Of a DNA stretch of 64,000 nt, positions 10,878 to 19,401 are shown one piece after another. Each line of letters begins with the position of its first letter. Positions within the stretch are counted from its first letter, which is position 1. The position numbers were made by a program, and so were the translations under genes. The stretch lies in NCBI GenBank assembly GCA_016713535.1, contig JADJOY010000021.1, positions 1-64,000 on the forward strand. Reading direction: 5' to 3'. This stretch comes from JADJOY01 sp016713535 [NCBI: Deltaproteobacteria bacterium]. GTDB taxonomy: Bacteria > JADJOY01. Under the pieces are notes generated by a model. That model saw only the letters and a list, made by a program, of their open reading frames with translations. It did no database searches and had not been told where the DNA came from.

Positions 10878-12317
10878 AGCGGTCGGAGGCGTTGCGTCAC
10901 GGGTGGGCTGGGGTCGCGATGATCGCGCTGGTGGCGCTCGCTGGCGCCGCTTCGGCGGCCGAAGGGGCGACCGCCGTGAGCGACGCGGTGGCGGCACCGG
11001 CGGCCTCGAACGCCGCCAGCCCAGATCCGGCCGCCCAACCCGGTGGTCGCCGCGGTCGAGAAGCTCAACCTCACGCTGAGCGGCCAGGTGCGGATCCGCG
11101 GCGAGGTCGACGCGCGCGACTTCGCCGGGTCGACCGAGCCCGACATCGTCTTCGGCGAGCGCGCGCGCCTCGGGCTGGCGGCGAGTCCCACCCCCGACGT
11201 CACCGGGTTCATCCAGCTCCAGGACGCGCGGGTGTGGGGCGAAGAGCAGAACACCCTCAACGATGCCCAGGCCGACGCCTTCGACCTGCACCAGGGCTAC
11301 CTCGAGATCCGCGACCTCTTCGTGCCGTGCCTCGACGCGCGCGCCGGCCGCCAGGAGATCGCCCTCGGCGAGGAGCGCCTGATCGGCGCCGTCGACTGGA
11401 CCCAGAACGCGCGCAGCCTCGACGGGGCGCTCGTCACCTACCGGTGGAGCGACGGCGGCTGGGTGAAGCCGTTCTGGGCGCTCTTGAGCGAGAAGGACGC
11501 GATCGCCGCGAAGGGCGCGCTCAAGCAGGCCGATCCCAACGTGGACGAGGGCAAGGACGACGACGTCTGGATTGCGGGGATCCACGCCCAGCAGAAGCTC
11601 GGCGACCACGCCGTCGAGCCCCACGTGTACTGGCTCGACGACGGCACGTCCGACATCGAGCTCTACACGCTCGGCGCCTACGGCAACGGCAAGACGCCGC
11701 TCGGCGACGACCTGGCGCTGGTCTACAACGCGACCTTCGACCTGCAGGTCGGGGACGTGAACGGCGACGACATCCAGGCCTACCTGGGAGTGATCCACGG
11801 CGGCGTCCGGACCGGGCCGGTGACCCTCACGCTCGGCTACGAGTACCTGAGCGGCGACGACGACACCCAGGATGCGCGGCGCGAGAGCTTCGACACGCTG
11901 CTCGCCACCAACCACAAGTTCTACGGCGAGATGGACTACTTCCTGAACAACGCCGCGGACACCGCGTCGCTCGGCCTGCAGGACCTGGTCGCCAAGCTGC
12001 GCTACAAGCTCACGTCCTCGACGGCGCTCGCGGCGGACTTCCACTACTTCCAGACCGCGGTCGACGACCGTACGGCCGGCGTGACGGCGGAGAAGCGGCG
12101 CTTCGGCGGGCAGTCGGATCTCGGCGAGGAGCTCGACCTGTGGCTGACGCACGCCTACAACGCGTACCTCGACTTCCGCGTCGGCTACAGCTTCTTCGTG
12201 CCGGGCGAGGCCATGCAGGCGCGTTTCGAGGCGCAGGACGCGGCGCGCGGCGCCGCGGTCGAGAGCCACGGCACCATGGCGCACTGGGCGTACCTGCAGG
12301 CGAACGTCGTGTTTTGA
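10874..12317 (+). CDS. Alginate-export-type outer membrane porin (one frame break)
   Basis: Predicted outer-membrane beta-barrel of about 480 residues. A signal peptide is clear (MKRSEALRHGWAGVAMIALVALAGAASA), followed by an Ala/Pro linker and the alginate_exp domain. That domain opens KLNLTLSGQVRIRGEVDARDF and continues with the family block YLEIRDLFVPCLDARAGRQEI ... ERLIGAVDWTQNARS. The barrel ends with VESHGTMAHWAYLQANVVF, with the usual terminal aromatic. A frame change near 11035 separates leader from barrel. Such porins often sit beside anaerobic respiratory gene sets, so it may admit an anion or organic substrate; the substrate is not evident. Confidence 0.78.
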
Positions 12318-12571
12318 TCGGGGATCGTCGGCGGGGCCTGCGCCCGCCGCTACGATCCGCTGGTGGGCAGGCGCCTGCGGCGCCGTGCTCCGTCGGCGCC
12401 GCGGCCGCGAAGGATCGCGGCCCTCCAGACCGATGGGTTCCGGTCCCCCTGGAGGGCGGTGGTCCCTCACCGCAGGGGTGCTCGAGTCCGATCCAACCCA
12501 GCGGCCGCGAAGGATCGCGGCCCTCCAGACCGATCGATCTGGTGGAGCGCGGCCGTCCGCGATCGACCGGC
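12318..12571. repeat. REP-like hairpin cluster between porin and TetR genes
   Basis: No gene is seen. Hairpins present are a GGCGGG...CCCGCC element near 12331-12352 with CTAC after it, and GGCGCCG / CGGCGCC around TGCTCCGT at 12379-12400. Two copies of GGCCGCGAAGGATCGCGGCC (12403-12422 and 12503-12522) are each followed by CCTCCAG. On the minus strand the latter read GGAGG-stem-ATCCTT-stem. The porin and TetR genes converge here, so some hairpins may also act as terminators. Confidence 0.7.
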
Positions 12572-13258
12572 TCAGCCGGTGCCGTCGCCGGCGCTTCCCG
12601 TCACGGTCTGGTGGATCATCCGCGCGCAGGTCTCGACGAGGTCCTCGTTCGAGGCCTCCAGACGCCGCATGACCTGCTTGTGGGCCGAGAGCCGCTCGAG
12701 GAGCGCCAGGATCCCCGCGGCGGCGACGCCGGGATGGATCGTGGTCGCGACCCGCCCGGCGCGCTGGTACTCCTGGATCTTGGCGGTGAAGTGGTCGACG
12801 ATCGGCCGGAGCGTGGCGCGCCGCACCTGCTGGAAGCGCGCGTCGCCGCGGTCGGCGGCGAGGTTACGCAGGCTGAGCGCCGCGTGGTGGGTGTCCCAGT
12901 GCTCGACGAAGCGCTGCGCGATCGCGCGCGCGCGGTCGAGCCCGGCGGCGCCGTCCCACGAGCCGTCGATCAACTCGACGACCGCCGGCATGTCGCGCCC
13001 GGCGCGCTCGGCGAGCATGAGCGCCGCGTCCTCGACGTCGTGGAAGTAGTGGTAGAAGGTGCCGGGCGAGGTGTCGGCGCTGCGTGCGATCTCCACCACC
13101 GAGAGGCCGAGCACGCCCTTCTCGCGGAGCAGCGCCGCGGTCACGTCGAGGAGCCGCTCGCGGGTGCGCAGCGCGCGCTCGCCGAGCGGACGTCCCGCCT
13201 GCGAGAGCGCGGTCTTGCGGCCTCGTTTCGCTTCGCGCTTGGGGTCGATCGCGTCCAC
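12572..13258 (-). CDS. TetR-family transcriptional regulator
   Basis: Repressor of about 228 residues. The N-terminal helix-turn-helix reads RERLLDVTAALLREKGVLGLSVVEIARSADTSPGTFYHYFHDVEDAA, a textbook TetR motif (about residues 30-75). The remainder is the ligand-binding helical domain. GTG 13258 is taken as start because the upstream frame is Arg/Pro-rich leader crossing the candidate operator at 13313-13333. It is divergent from the acyl-CoA dehydrogenase at 13380 and is the best candidate to control it. TetR proteins of this type often sense acyl-CoA intermediates. Confidence 0.85.
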   Translation of the reverse strand: MDAIDPKREAKRGRKTALSQAGRPLGERALRTRERLLDVTAALLREKGVLGLSVVEIARSADTSPGTFYHYFHDVEDAALMLAERAGRDMPAVVELIDGSWDGAAGLDRARAIAQRFVEHWDTHHAALSLRNLAADRGDARFQQVRRATLRPIVDHFTAKIQEYQRAGRVATTIHPGVAAAGILALLERLSAHKQVMRRLEASNEDLVETCARMIHQTVTGSAGDGTG

Positions 13259-13312
13259 CGGTCTCCTCGGCCGCCACGGCGTTCGCCGCGGCGCGCGGAC
13301 GAGGTTGCAGCG

Positions 13313-13333
13313 TTTTTGACGATGTATCAAATT
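13313..13333. promoter_or_regulatory. Candidate TetR operator, divergent promoter region
   Basis: An AT-rich inverted repeat in the gap between the TetR gene and the acyl-CoA dehydrogenase: left arm TTTTTGACGA, central T, right arm GTATCAAATT. The left arm is identical to the left arm of the perfect palindrome at 20387-20407 upstream of the Rieske oxygenase, and TCAAA is shared on the right. The AT-rich stretch stands out sharply from the GC-rich surroundings, as expected for promoter and operator DNA. Confidence 0.5.
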
Positions 13334-13379
13334 CGCGCGGACCGGGTCACCCACCACGTCTCGTTTCTCCGGGGCCGCC

Positions 13380-14507
13380 ATGAACCTCGAGCTCACCGAC
13401 GAGCAGCGCATGCTCCAGACCAGCGCGCGTGAGTTCCTCGCGCGGTCGTGCCCGACGAGCCGGGTGCGTGAGGCGATGCTCGACCCGCGGCCGGTGTGCG
13501 ACGCGCTGTGGCCGACGATCGCCGAGCTCGGCTGGCTCGGGCTCGTCACGCCCGCCGAGCACGGCGGGGCGGAGCTCGGCCTGATCGAGCTAGCGCTGTT
13601 GCTCCAGGAGACCGGCCGCGCGCTCTTGCCCGCGCCGCTCTTCTCGACCGTGGCGCTCGGCGCGCGGCTGATCGCGACCGCCGGCAGCGAGGCGCAGCGC
13701 GCGCGGCTCCTGCCCGCGATCGCCGAGGGAAAGCGGCGCGTGACGCTCGCGCTCCTGGAGGAGAGGGCGCACTGGACCGAGGGCGGCGTGACGCTCGCGT
13801 CGACGCCGTCGGGCGATGGCTTCGTGCTCTCGGGCACCAAGCTCTTCGTGCCCGACGCCGACCTAGCGGACGAGCTCGTCGTCGCGGCGCGCACGGCGGC
13901 GGGGGTCACGCTCTTCCTCGTCGAGCGCGGCGCCGCCGGCGTGACCACGCGCCGCCTCGACTTCGTCGACCAGATCCGCGGCCTGCACGAGGTGCGCTTC
14001 GCCGACGTGAGTGTTCCGGCGAGCGCGGCGCTCGGAGGCGAGGGGTGCGGCTGGACCCACCTCGAGGCGCTCTTCGACTTCGCCAAGGTCGCGCTCTGCG
14101 CCGAGATGTGCGGCGCCGCCGAGAAGGTCCTCGAGATGGCGGTCGACTACGCCAAGGTCCGCGAGCAGTTCGGGAAGGCGATCGGCAGCTTCCAGGCGAT
14201 CCAGCACAAGTGTGCCGAGATGCTGGTGCTGGTCGAGAGCGCCAAGTCGGCCACCTACTACGCGGCGTGGGCGGTGGCGAACGGCGAAGCCGACGCGCAC
14301 CCCGCCGCGTGCCTGGCCAAGGCGTACACGTCGGAGGCGTTCACCCGCGTGGCGGGCGAGGGGATCCAGATCCACGGCGGGATCGGCTTCACCTGGGAGC
14401 AGGACCTCCACCTCTACTTCAAGCGCGCCAAGTCGTCGGAGCTGATGTTCGGGAGCCCCTCCTGGAACCGCGAGCTCGCGGCTCGGGTGCTGCTCGACGG
14501 CGCGTGA
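13380..14507 (+). CDS. Acyl-CoA dehydrogenase
   Basis: FAD-dependent alpha,beta-dehydrogenation of an acyl-CoA. The 375-residue protein has the N-terminal helical domain (MNLELTDEQRMLQTSAREFL), the central beta domain, and the C-terminal helical domain with YAKVREQFGKAIGSFQAIQHKCAEM. The FAD-binding signature IQIHGGIGFTWEQDLHLYFKRAK is near the end. The classical YxR/Glu active-site region is not decisive here, and the substrate may be a cyclic or aromatic side-chain acyl-CoA. Divergent from TetR and probably repressed by it. A second, longer homolog is at 24881-26071. Confidence 0.9.
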   Translation: MNLELTDEQRMLQTSAREFLARSCPTSRVREAMLDPRPVCDALWPTIAELGWLGLVTPAEHGGAELGLIELALLLQETGRALLPAPLFSTVALGARLIATAGSEAQRARLLPAIAEGKRRVTLALLEERAHWTEGGVTLASTPSGDGFVLSGTKLFVPDADLADELVVAARTAAGVTLFLVERGAAGVTTRRLDFVDQIRGLHEVRFADVSVPASAALGGEGCGWTHLEALFDFAKVALCAEMCGAAEKVLEMAVDYAKVREQFGKAIGSFQAIQHKCAEMLVLVESAKSATYYAAWAVANGEADAHPAACLAKAYTSEAFTRVAGEGIQIHGGIGFTWEQDLHLYFKRAKSSELMFGSPSWNRELAARVLLDGA

Positions 14508-14526
14508 GCGGTGGGCCGCCGCGCAC

Positions 14527-14553
14527 GCGGGGGGACGGAGCCCCCCGCGCTAC
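14527..14553 (-). repeat. REP-like hairpin with GTAG head
   Basis: Eight-base stem GCGGGGGG / CCCCCCGC around loop ACGGAG, followed by CTAC. On the minus strand it reads GTAG-stem-CTCCGT-stem. It follows the acyl-CoA dehydrogenase stop and could also end transcription, but there is no T-run. Confidence 0.6.
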
Positions 14554-14643
14554 GTGGACCTCCGTGGGGACGAGCGCTCCCTCCCCCGTCGGGCTGGCTG
14601 GCCCCGCGAGCGGGCGCGGACTCCGGCGTGCTGTAATCGAGGG

Positions 14644-15903
14644 ATGAGCGCCGTCGCCGCGTCCTCGGTCGGCTTCACCAAGATCGACCTCTTCTGCAGA
14701 GGCCTCCGCCTCGGCGACCCCGAGCTCGCGCAGCTCGCCGAGGACGGCGGCACCGGGATCCGCCGCACCCGCGCCGGGCTCGGCAGCGGGCTCGAGCTGG
14801 TGCTGCCCGGCGGCGTGCGCGTGAACGTGCCGGTGGTCGAGCCGTTCACCAGGCACTCGCCCTACACGTTGCGCCGCCTCGAGCGGGGCCGCTACGCACT
14901 CGTGCGCGACGGCACCGAGGTCGTGCCGGTCACGCTCACCTCGCGGCCCGCGTGGTACGGGCTCACCACCCGCGGCGGCCGCACCATGGACCGGATCGGC
15001 ACGCTCCAGGGGACCTACCTCGCGATCTACCAGTCGCGGGTGTGCGACTTCTGGCGCGACCGCGAGCGCCAGCAGAATTGTGGTTTCTGCTCGGTGGGCC
15101 TCAACCTGGGCGTGGACGACGCCCTCGAGAAGACCACCGACGAGATCCTCGAGGTGGTACACGCCGCGCGCGCCGAGTCGCGGATCACGTACGTCGACTT
15201 CAACACCGGTCACCTGGACGGCGAGCGCTACCTCGACCTGCTCGAGCCGGCGCTGGCGCGGATCAAGCGCGAGACCGGGATCCTGGTGGGTGTGCAGTGC
15301 CCGCCTCACTCCGACCTCACCCGCTACGACCGGTTGCGCGCCATGGGTGTGAACCGGGTGTCCTTCTGCCTCGAGGTGTTCGACGCGGCGAGCTTTCGCG
15401 AGCTCTGCCCGGGGAAGAGCGAGACCTACGGGCGCGAGCGCTACCTGGAGGCGATCCGCTACTGCGCGCAGCTCGGCGCGCGCGGCCCGCGCACCGAGCC
15501 GTGGGTGACCAACGGCGAGATCATCGCCGGGCTCGAGCCCGTGGAGTCGACGATCCGCTGCATCGACTGGCTGACCGGTGTCGGTGCGATCCCCACGGTG
15601 TGTGTGTTCCGGCCGCTCGTCGGCACCCGGCTCGCCGGACGCGAGCCGCCCAGGACCGAGGACGTGATCCCGATCTACCGGCGGCTCTTCGAGGCGTGCA
15701 TGGAGCGCGGGCTGCCGATCGGCGCGGCGCCCAACATCCGCGTCAGCATCGTGCCCCTCCCGGAGGAGTGCGCCGACCTGAGCGAGCGGCGCTTCCCGCT
15801 GAAGCGGGCCAAGATCCGCGCGCTGCGCGGTCTGCTGGGCTGGAAGCTCGGGCGCGCTGGACTCCACAAGTCGCCAGTGGAAATGAATACACATCGCCAG
15901 TGA
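14644..15903 (+). CDS. Radical SAM protein with unusual cysteine spacing, 3' end replaced by IS-like sequence
   Basis: A 419-residue radical SAM enzyme of unknown reaction. The cluster motif is Cys134-X11-Cys146-X2-Cys149 (VCDFWRDRERQQNCGFC), where the usual spacing is CX3CX2C. Beta-barrel landmarks follow: ITYVDFNTGHLDGERYL, GVNRVSFCLEVFDAASFREL and the SAM-ribose side TVCVFRPLVGTR. The last coding segment (LHKSPVEMNTHRQ) lies inside three 23-bp repeats of an IS-like end, so the native C-terminus is probably lost. It stands alone, with no substrate-peptide gene seen nearby. Confidence 0.7.
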   Translation: MSAVAASSVGFTKIDLFCRGLRLGDPELAQLAEDGGTGIRRTRAGLGSGLELVLPGGVRVNVPVVEPFTRHSPYTLRRLERGRYALVRDGTEVVPVTLTSRPAWYGLTTRGGRTMDRIGTLQGTYLAIYQSRVCDFWRDRERQQNCGFCSVGLNLGVDDALEKTTDEILEVVHAARAESRITYVDFNTGHLDGERYLDLLEPALARIKRETGILVGVQCPPHSDLTRYDRLRAMGVNRVSFCLEVFDAASFRELCPGKSETYGRERYLEAIRYCAQLGARGPRTEPWVTNGEIIAGLEPVESTIRCIDWLTGVGAIPTVCVFRPLVGTRLAGREPPRTEDVIPIYRRLFEACMERGLPIGAAPNIRVSIVPLPEECADLSERRFPLKRAKIRALRGLLGWKLGRAGLHKSPVEMNTHRQ

Positions 15904-15940
15904 AAATCATCACTTTGCGCCAGTTAAAACCGTTACAAAT
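15871..15940. mobile_element. IS21-like terminal repeats (element remnant), three 23-bp units
   Basis: Three direct repeats start at 15872, 15895 and 15918, exactly 23 bp apart. Each begins CGCCAGT and continues with an A-rich stretch (GGAAAT, GAAAAT, TAAAAC). Multiple short direct repeats starting with a CCAGT-like core are typical of IS21-family ends bound by IstA. No istA or istB gene is present, so only an end remains. The lower GC content contrasts with the host DNA. Confidence 0.55.
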
Positions 15941-16197
15941 AGCTTTCAATGGGTTTGGATTTCAGCTCGAATCAGGGCCGCAACCGCACTTTCGGGCCGT
16001 AAAACGCGCGTTACAGGGCGTTCGCCGGTGCGGGCGAGGCGCCCGGGATCGGTCGGGGGTGTACAGGGATCGACGGGTCTGCCGACGCTGGCGCCCGCGC
16101 GTATCGCCGGGCACGCGGCGCGTGCCCCTCCGGGCTGTGGAACCGCACGCTTCGTCGGGCGCCAGGAAGCGGGCGGAGGCGGGCCGTCCGCGCTGCT
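15904..16197. other. Intergenic remnant region, 294 bp
   Basis: No gene is seen. The left part is IS-like end sequence and AT-richer DNA to about 15970. A hairpin GGGCACGC / GCGTGCCC with loop GGC follows at 16109-16127, and CTCC after it gives a GGAG head on the minus strand, so it belongs to the REP-like family. The rest is unremarkable GC-rich DNA between two converging genes. Confidence 0.6.
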
Positions 16198-17028
16198 TCA
16201 GTTGTTGAGCAGCCCGAAGAGCGGCTTGACGATCGGCTTGCGCGAGAGCCGCGCGAGCCAGGCGAGGTCCTCGGCGAGCGGCACGAGCGCGTCGGCGCGG
16301 CCGGTGCGCTCGACGATCCGGGCGCGATAGCGGGCGCCGAGCTCGGCGAGGGTGGCGTCGGGATCGGCGGCGGTGCTGAAGATCGTGAAGACCTGGCTAC
16401 GAGCGTCTTTCTCGCGGTCGGCGTAGTCGTCGACCGCCTGCACCCAGGCGCCGAACCAGAAGAGTGCCTCGTTCAGGTTCTCGGGCAGCGCCTCGGGATC
16501 GGCGACGTGGACGAGCCCGCGGGCGAAGGCGCCGGCCTTGGTCTCCGCGGCCTCGAGGGTGCGCTCGACGAGGTCGGCGTCGAGGCGCGAGTGGATCACC
16601 ACCTTCTGGCTGTCGAAGCAGCGCTTCGTCTCGGTGCGGTAAGCGTCCCACCAAGGGGTGGCGCGGACCGCGTCCTGCACGGCTTTCGCGGCGCGCGCCA
16701 GCTCGACGACCAACGGGTGGGTCGAGCGCGGCTGGTGCTCGCCGAGCAAGAGGCCGAGGAGCTCGGCGTCGCTCGCGGCGTCGGGGTGCTCGTCCTGGAC
16801 GTCGTCGGCGAGGAGCCACATGCGGCCCCACTCCATGACGAGCCGGTCGCGCTCGGCCGCCGAGCGCCGGTAGCGCACCACGGGTGAGGCGCTGTCGAGG
16901 ACCGCGAGCAGGATCGCGTGCTCCAGCCCCTCGAGGCGGGCCTTGAGGAAGCCGCGCCCCGGATAGCCGGGCGTGCGCAGCGTGACGAACGAGGAGAGCA
17001 GCTTGCGGCGGTACATGGTCCTCGGCAT
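16198..17028 (-). CDS. Class I isoprenoid-synthase-like protein
   Basis: A 276-residue, mostly helical protein. Acidic motif LLADDVQDEHPDA (Asp75, Asp76, Asp79) resembles the DDxxD metal site of class I terpenoid and prenyl synthases. A second acidic region, VDDYADREKDARS, lies about 130 residues later at the usual position for the NSE/DTE side. This suggests a magnesium-diphosphate enzyme or relative; the product is unknown. Start ATG 17028 lies 22 bp after the amidohydrolase stop, with ATG 17016 as an alternative. It is probably in one operon with 17051-17884. Confidence 0.55.
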   Translation of the reverse strand: MPRTMYRRKLLSSFVTLRTPGYPGRGFLKARLEGLEHAILLAVLDSASPVVRYRRSAAERDRLVMEWGRMWLLADDVQDEHPDAASDAELLGLLLGEHQPRSTHPLVVELARAAKAVQDAVRATPWWDAYRTETKRCFDSQKVVIHSRLDADLVERTLEAAETKAGAFARGLVHVADPEALPENLNEALFWFGAWVQAVDDYADREKDARSQVFTIFSTAADPDATLAELGARYRARIVERTGRADALVPLAEDLAWLARLSRKPIVKPLFGLLNN

Positions 17029-17050
17029 TCGCGCGAGCACGCGCGGCGGT

Positions 17051-17884
17051 TCAGCGGGCGGCGAAGAATAGCCGGGCGGCGTTGCCGCCGAGGTAGGCAC
17101 CGAGCGCCGGCTCGGGGAGGTCGAGCTTGCGGGCCTCGGCCAGACAGCGCCCCATCGGGATCGCCGGGTGATCGCTGGCGAAGATCACGCGCTCGCGCCC
17201 GCGCGTCCTCATGAAGTGGATGAGCTCGGGCGGCAGGTACTTGGGCAGGTAGGCCGAGGTCATGAGGTGGAGCCCGCGGTACTTGAGCATGAGGCGGATC
17301 GCCACGTTCCACCACGGATCGGCGCCGTGGGCCATCACCAGCGTGAGCTCGGGGAAGGCGAGGCAGACCTCGTCGAGGTGAAGCGGATCTTGCACCGTCG
17401 CGGGCGCGGGCGGGCCCGGGATACCGGTGGTGAGCGAGAGCGGCAGGCCGAGCTCGACGCAGGTGGCGTAGAGCGGGAAGTAGCAGCGATCGCTCGGCGG
17501 CAGGCCTACCGTGAACGGCGTCACGCACACGCTCGCGACCGGCGCCGAGCGGGCGTAGGCGGCGAGCTCGCGAAGCGCCGTCATGCCGCGGCGCGGGTCG
17601 ACCTTGGCCGCGAGGCGGAAGCGCTCGGGCGCCGCCTCGGGGAAGGCGAGGACGTGCCGCGATGGCGCGTCGGCGTCGGACATGAGGAGCGCCTTCTCGA
17701 CGCCGTGCTCGTCCATCATCGCGAGCGTCTCGGCGACGCCCAGGTTCCGCCAGTAATCCGTGCCCGCCTGGAACACGTCCTTCGCGGCGGCCTTCACGTA
17801 GTTGAAGAGATCCGTGTCGGGCATGCCGAGCTCGCCCATGTTCACGTTGAGCCACGCGTCGATCACGGGCATCGGGCGCTCCAC
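17051..17884 (-). CDS. Amidohydrolase-2 family TIM-barrel protein lacking the N-terminal HxH
   Basis: A 277-residue protein of the amidohydrolase-related (PF04909-type) family. The barrel end FASDHP carries the conserved Asp, and LVMAHGADPWWN retains a strand His. At the start, where the family usually has a D-x-H-x-H metal motif, this protein reads PVIDAWLNVN, with no His pair. Metal binding may be incomplete or use other ligands, as in decarboxylase-like members. Upstream lie three 48-bp REP-like repeats and then a second amidohydrolase in the same direction. Confidence 0.7.
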   Translation of the reverse strand: MERPMPVIDAWLNVNMGELGMPDTDLFNYVKAAAKDVFQAGTDYWRNLGVAETLAMMDEHGVEKALLMSDADAPSRHVLAFPEAAPERFRLAAKVDPRRGMTALRELAAYARSAPVASVCVTPFTVGLPPSDRCYFPLYATCVELGLPLSLTTGIPGPPAPATVQDPLHLDEVCLAFPELTLVMAHGADPWWNVAIRLMLKYRGLHLMTSAYLPKYLPPELIHFMRTRGRERVIFASDHPAIPMGRCLAEARKLDLPEPALGAYLGGNAARLFFAAR

Positions 17885-18074
17885 GGGAGGTCGGCGGCTG
17901 CGAGGGACCGCAGCCCTCCAGGCAGGCTGCCGATCGGCCCGGCGGCTGCGAGGGACCGCAGCCCTCCAGGCAGGATGCCGATCGGCCCGGCGGCTGCGAG
18001 GGACCGCAGCCCTCCAGGCTCGGGATGCAACGGCTGGAGGGCCGCGATCCTTCGCGGCCGCGGATCGAGCCGCG
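17885..18074. repeat. Three tandem 48-bp REP-like units plus one further hairpin
   Basis: Units begin at 17893, 17941 and 17989. Each holds the hairpin GGCTGCG / CGCAGCC around AGGGAC followed by CCTCCAG, so on the minus strand GGAGGGCTGCG-GTCCCT-CGCAGCC. A fourth, different hairpin GGCCGCG / CGCGGCC around ATCCTT lies at 18040-18059 in the opposite orientation, preceded by CTGGAGG. The array separates two amidohydrolase genes read from the minus strand. Confidence 0.8.
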
Positions 18075-19385
18075 TCACTCGAGCGGCGACATCATCGCGG
18101 TGGTGAGCTGCTTCACCACGTGGCCGCACGTGACGGGCTGCTGGTCGCCGCTCTCGACACGCGCGCCGCCGCTCTGGCTCCTGGTGGCGACGTCCACGTC
18201 GGCGGCCTCGGCGCGCAGCGCCGCCACGGTGGCCTTCTCGATCGGGCGGTGGCGGAACGGGTCGAAGCGGAAGTGGCGGAGCGCGTTCCGGTAGGTGATC
18301 TTCGCGATCGTCTCGTCGGGCAGGTGTTTCAGCTCGTCGAAGAGCAGCTCGGGCGAGCGCGGCCAGGTGGTGTCCGAGTGCGGGTAGTCGCACTCCCAGG
18401 TCACGTTGTCGGCGTTCATCGCGCCCAGGTCGCGGAGGCCGGTGCGGTCCGAGATGAAACACGTCACGACGCGCTCGGCGAAGAGCTCGCTCGGCCGCTT
18501 CGCCCCGAAGCGCTGGTTCGTCCACAGGCGGTGGTGCTCGTAGACGTAGTCGATCCGCTCCATGAAATAGGGCACCCAGCCGATCCCGCCCTCGCTCAGC
18601 GCGAACTTGAGGGTGGGGAACTTCCGCAGCATCGGCGACCAGATGAGATCGGAGGCGCAGTTCACGACGTTGAGCGGGATGAGCGTGATCATCACGTCGA
18701 TCGGCGCGTCCATCGACGTGAAGTACATGCCCTCGCTCGAGCCGATGTGTAGGCACACGATCGTGCCGGTCTCCTCGCACGCCTTCCACACCGGGTCCCA
18801 GTGGTCGCTGTGGTAGGTCGGTAGCCCGATCTTGCCGGGCTGGTCGCTCATGGTGACGGCGAGACAGCCCTTCTTCGCCACGCGCCGCACTTCCTCGGCG
18901 GCGAGCTCCGGGTCCCAGAGCGGCACGAGTGCCAGCGGGATGAAGCGGTCGGGCGCGGCGCCGCACCACTCGTCGATGTGCCAGTCGTTGTACGCCTTGA
19001 GGCAGGCGAGCGAGAGGTCCTTGTCCTTGGCCTTGAGGAACACCTGGCCGGCCAGGCCCGTGAAGGACGGAAAGTTGAGCGACGCCAGCACGCCGTTGGC
19101 GCTCATGTCGCGGACCCGCGCCTCGACGTCGTAGCAGCCGTGGCGGAGCTGCTCGAACGCGGTGGGCTCGATCCCGTACTCCTCGGGCGGGCGCCCGGCG
19201 ACGGCGTTGAGGCCGATGTTGGGGAGCTGCTGGCCCTCGAAAACCCACACGTCGGCGCCGTTCTTCTTCCGCACGACGCGCGGGGCCGAGTCGCGGAAGA
19301 TCGCCGGGATGTGGCGAGTGAAGAGGTCGGCGGGCTCGACGACGTGATCGTCGATGCTCACCAGGATCAGGTCGTCGGCGCGCAT
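18075..19385 (-). CDS. Amidohydrolase-2 family protein
   Basis: A 436-residue TIM-barrel amidohydrolase. It opens LILVSIDDHVVEPADLF, where the SxDDHVxEP form is the usual metal-site start in this subgroup of long actinobacterial and deltaproteobacterial members. Later blocks are VCLHIGSSEGM, FALSEGGIGWVPYFMERIDYVYEHH and the Asp strand WECDYPHSDTTWPRS. Members act as hydrolases or decarboxylases on ring-derived acids. The last 40 residues are low-complexity. Its start is 16 bp downstream of the Rieske oxygenase stop, which suggests a shared catabolic operon. Confidence 0.8.
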   Translation of the reverse strand: MRADDLILVSIDDHVVEPADLFTRHIPAIFRDSAPRVVRKKNGADVWVFEGQQLPNIGLNAVAGRPPEEYGIEPTAFEQLRHGCYDVEARVRDMSANGVLASLNFPSFTGLAGQVFLKAKDKDLSLACLKAYNDWHIDEWCGAAPDRFIPLALVPLWDPELAAEEVRRVAKKGCLAVTMSDQPGKIGLPTYHSDHWDPVWKACEETGTIVCLHIGSSEGMYFTSMDAPIDVMITLIPLNVVNCASDLIWSPMLRKFPTLKFALSEGGIGWVPYFMERIDYVYEHHRLWTNQRFGAKRPSELFAERVVTCFISDRTGLRDLGAMNADNVTWECDYPHSDTTWPRSPELLFDELKHLPDETIAKITYRNALRHFRFDPFRHRPIEKATVAALRAEAADVDVATRSQSGGARVESGDQQPVTCGHVVKQLTTAMMSPLE

Positions 19386-19401
19386 GCGGTTCCTCCGCGG
19401 G

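Noticed and set aside
17893-18059. Possible CRISPR array
   Set aside because: The units are directly tandem hairpins with no unique spacers of constant length, and no cas genes are present.
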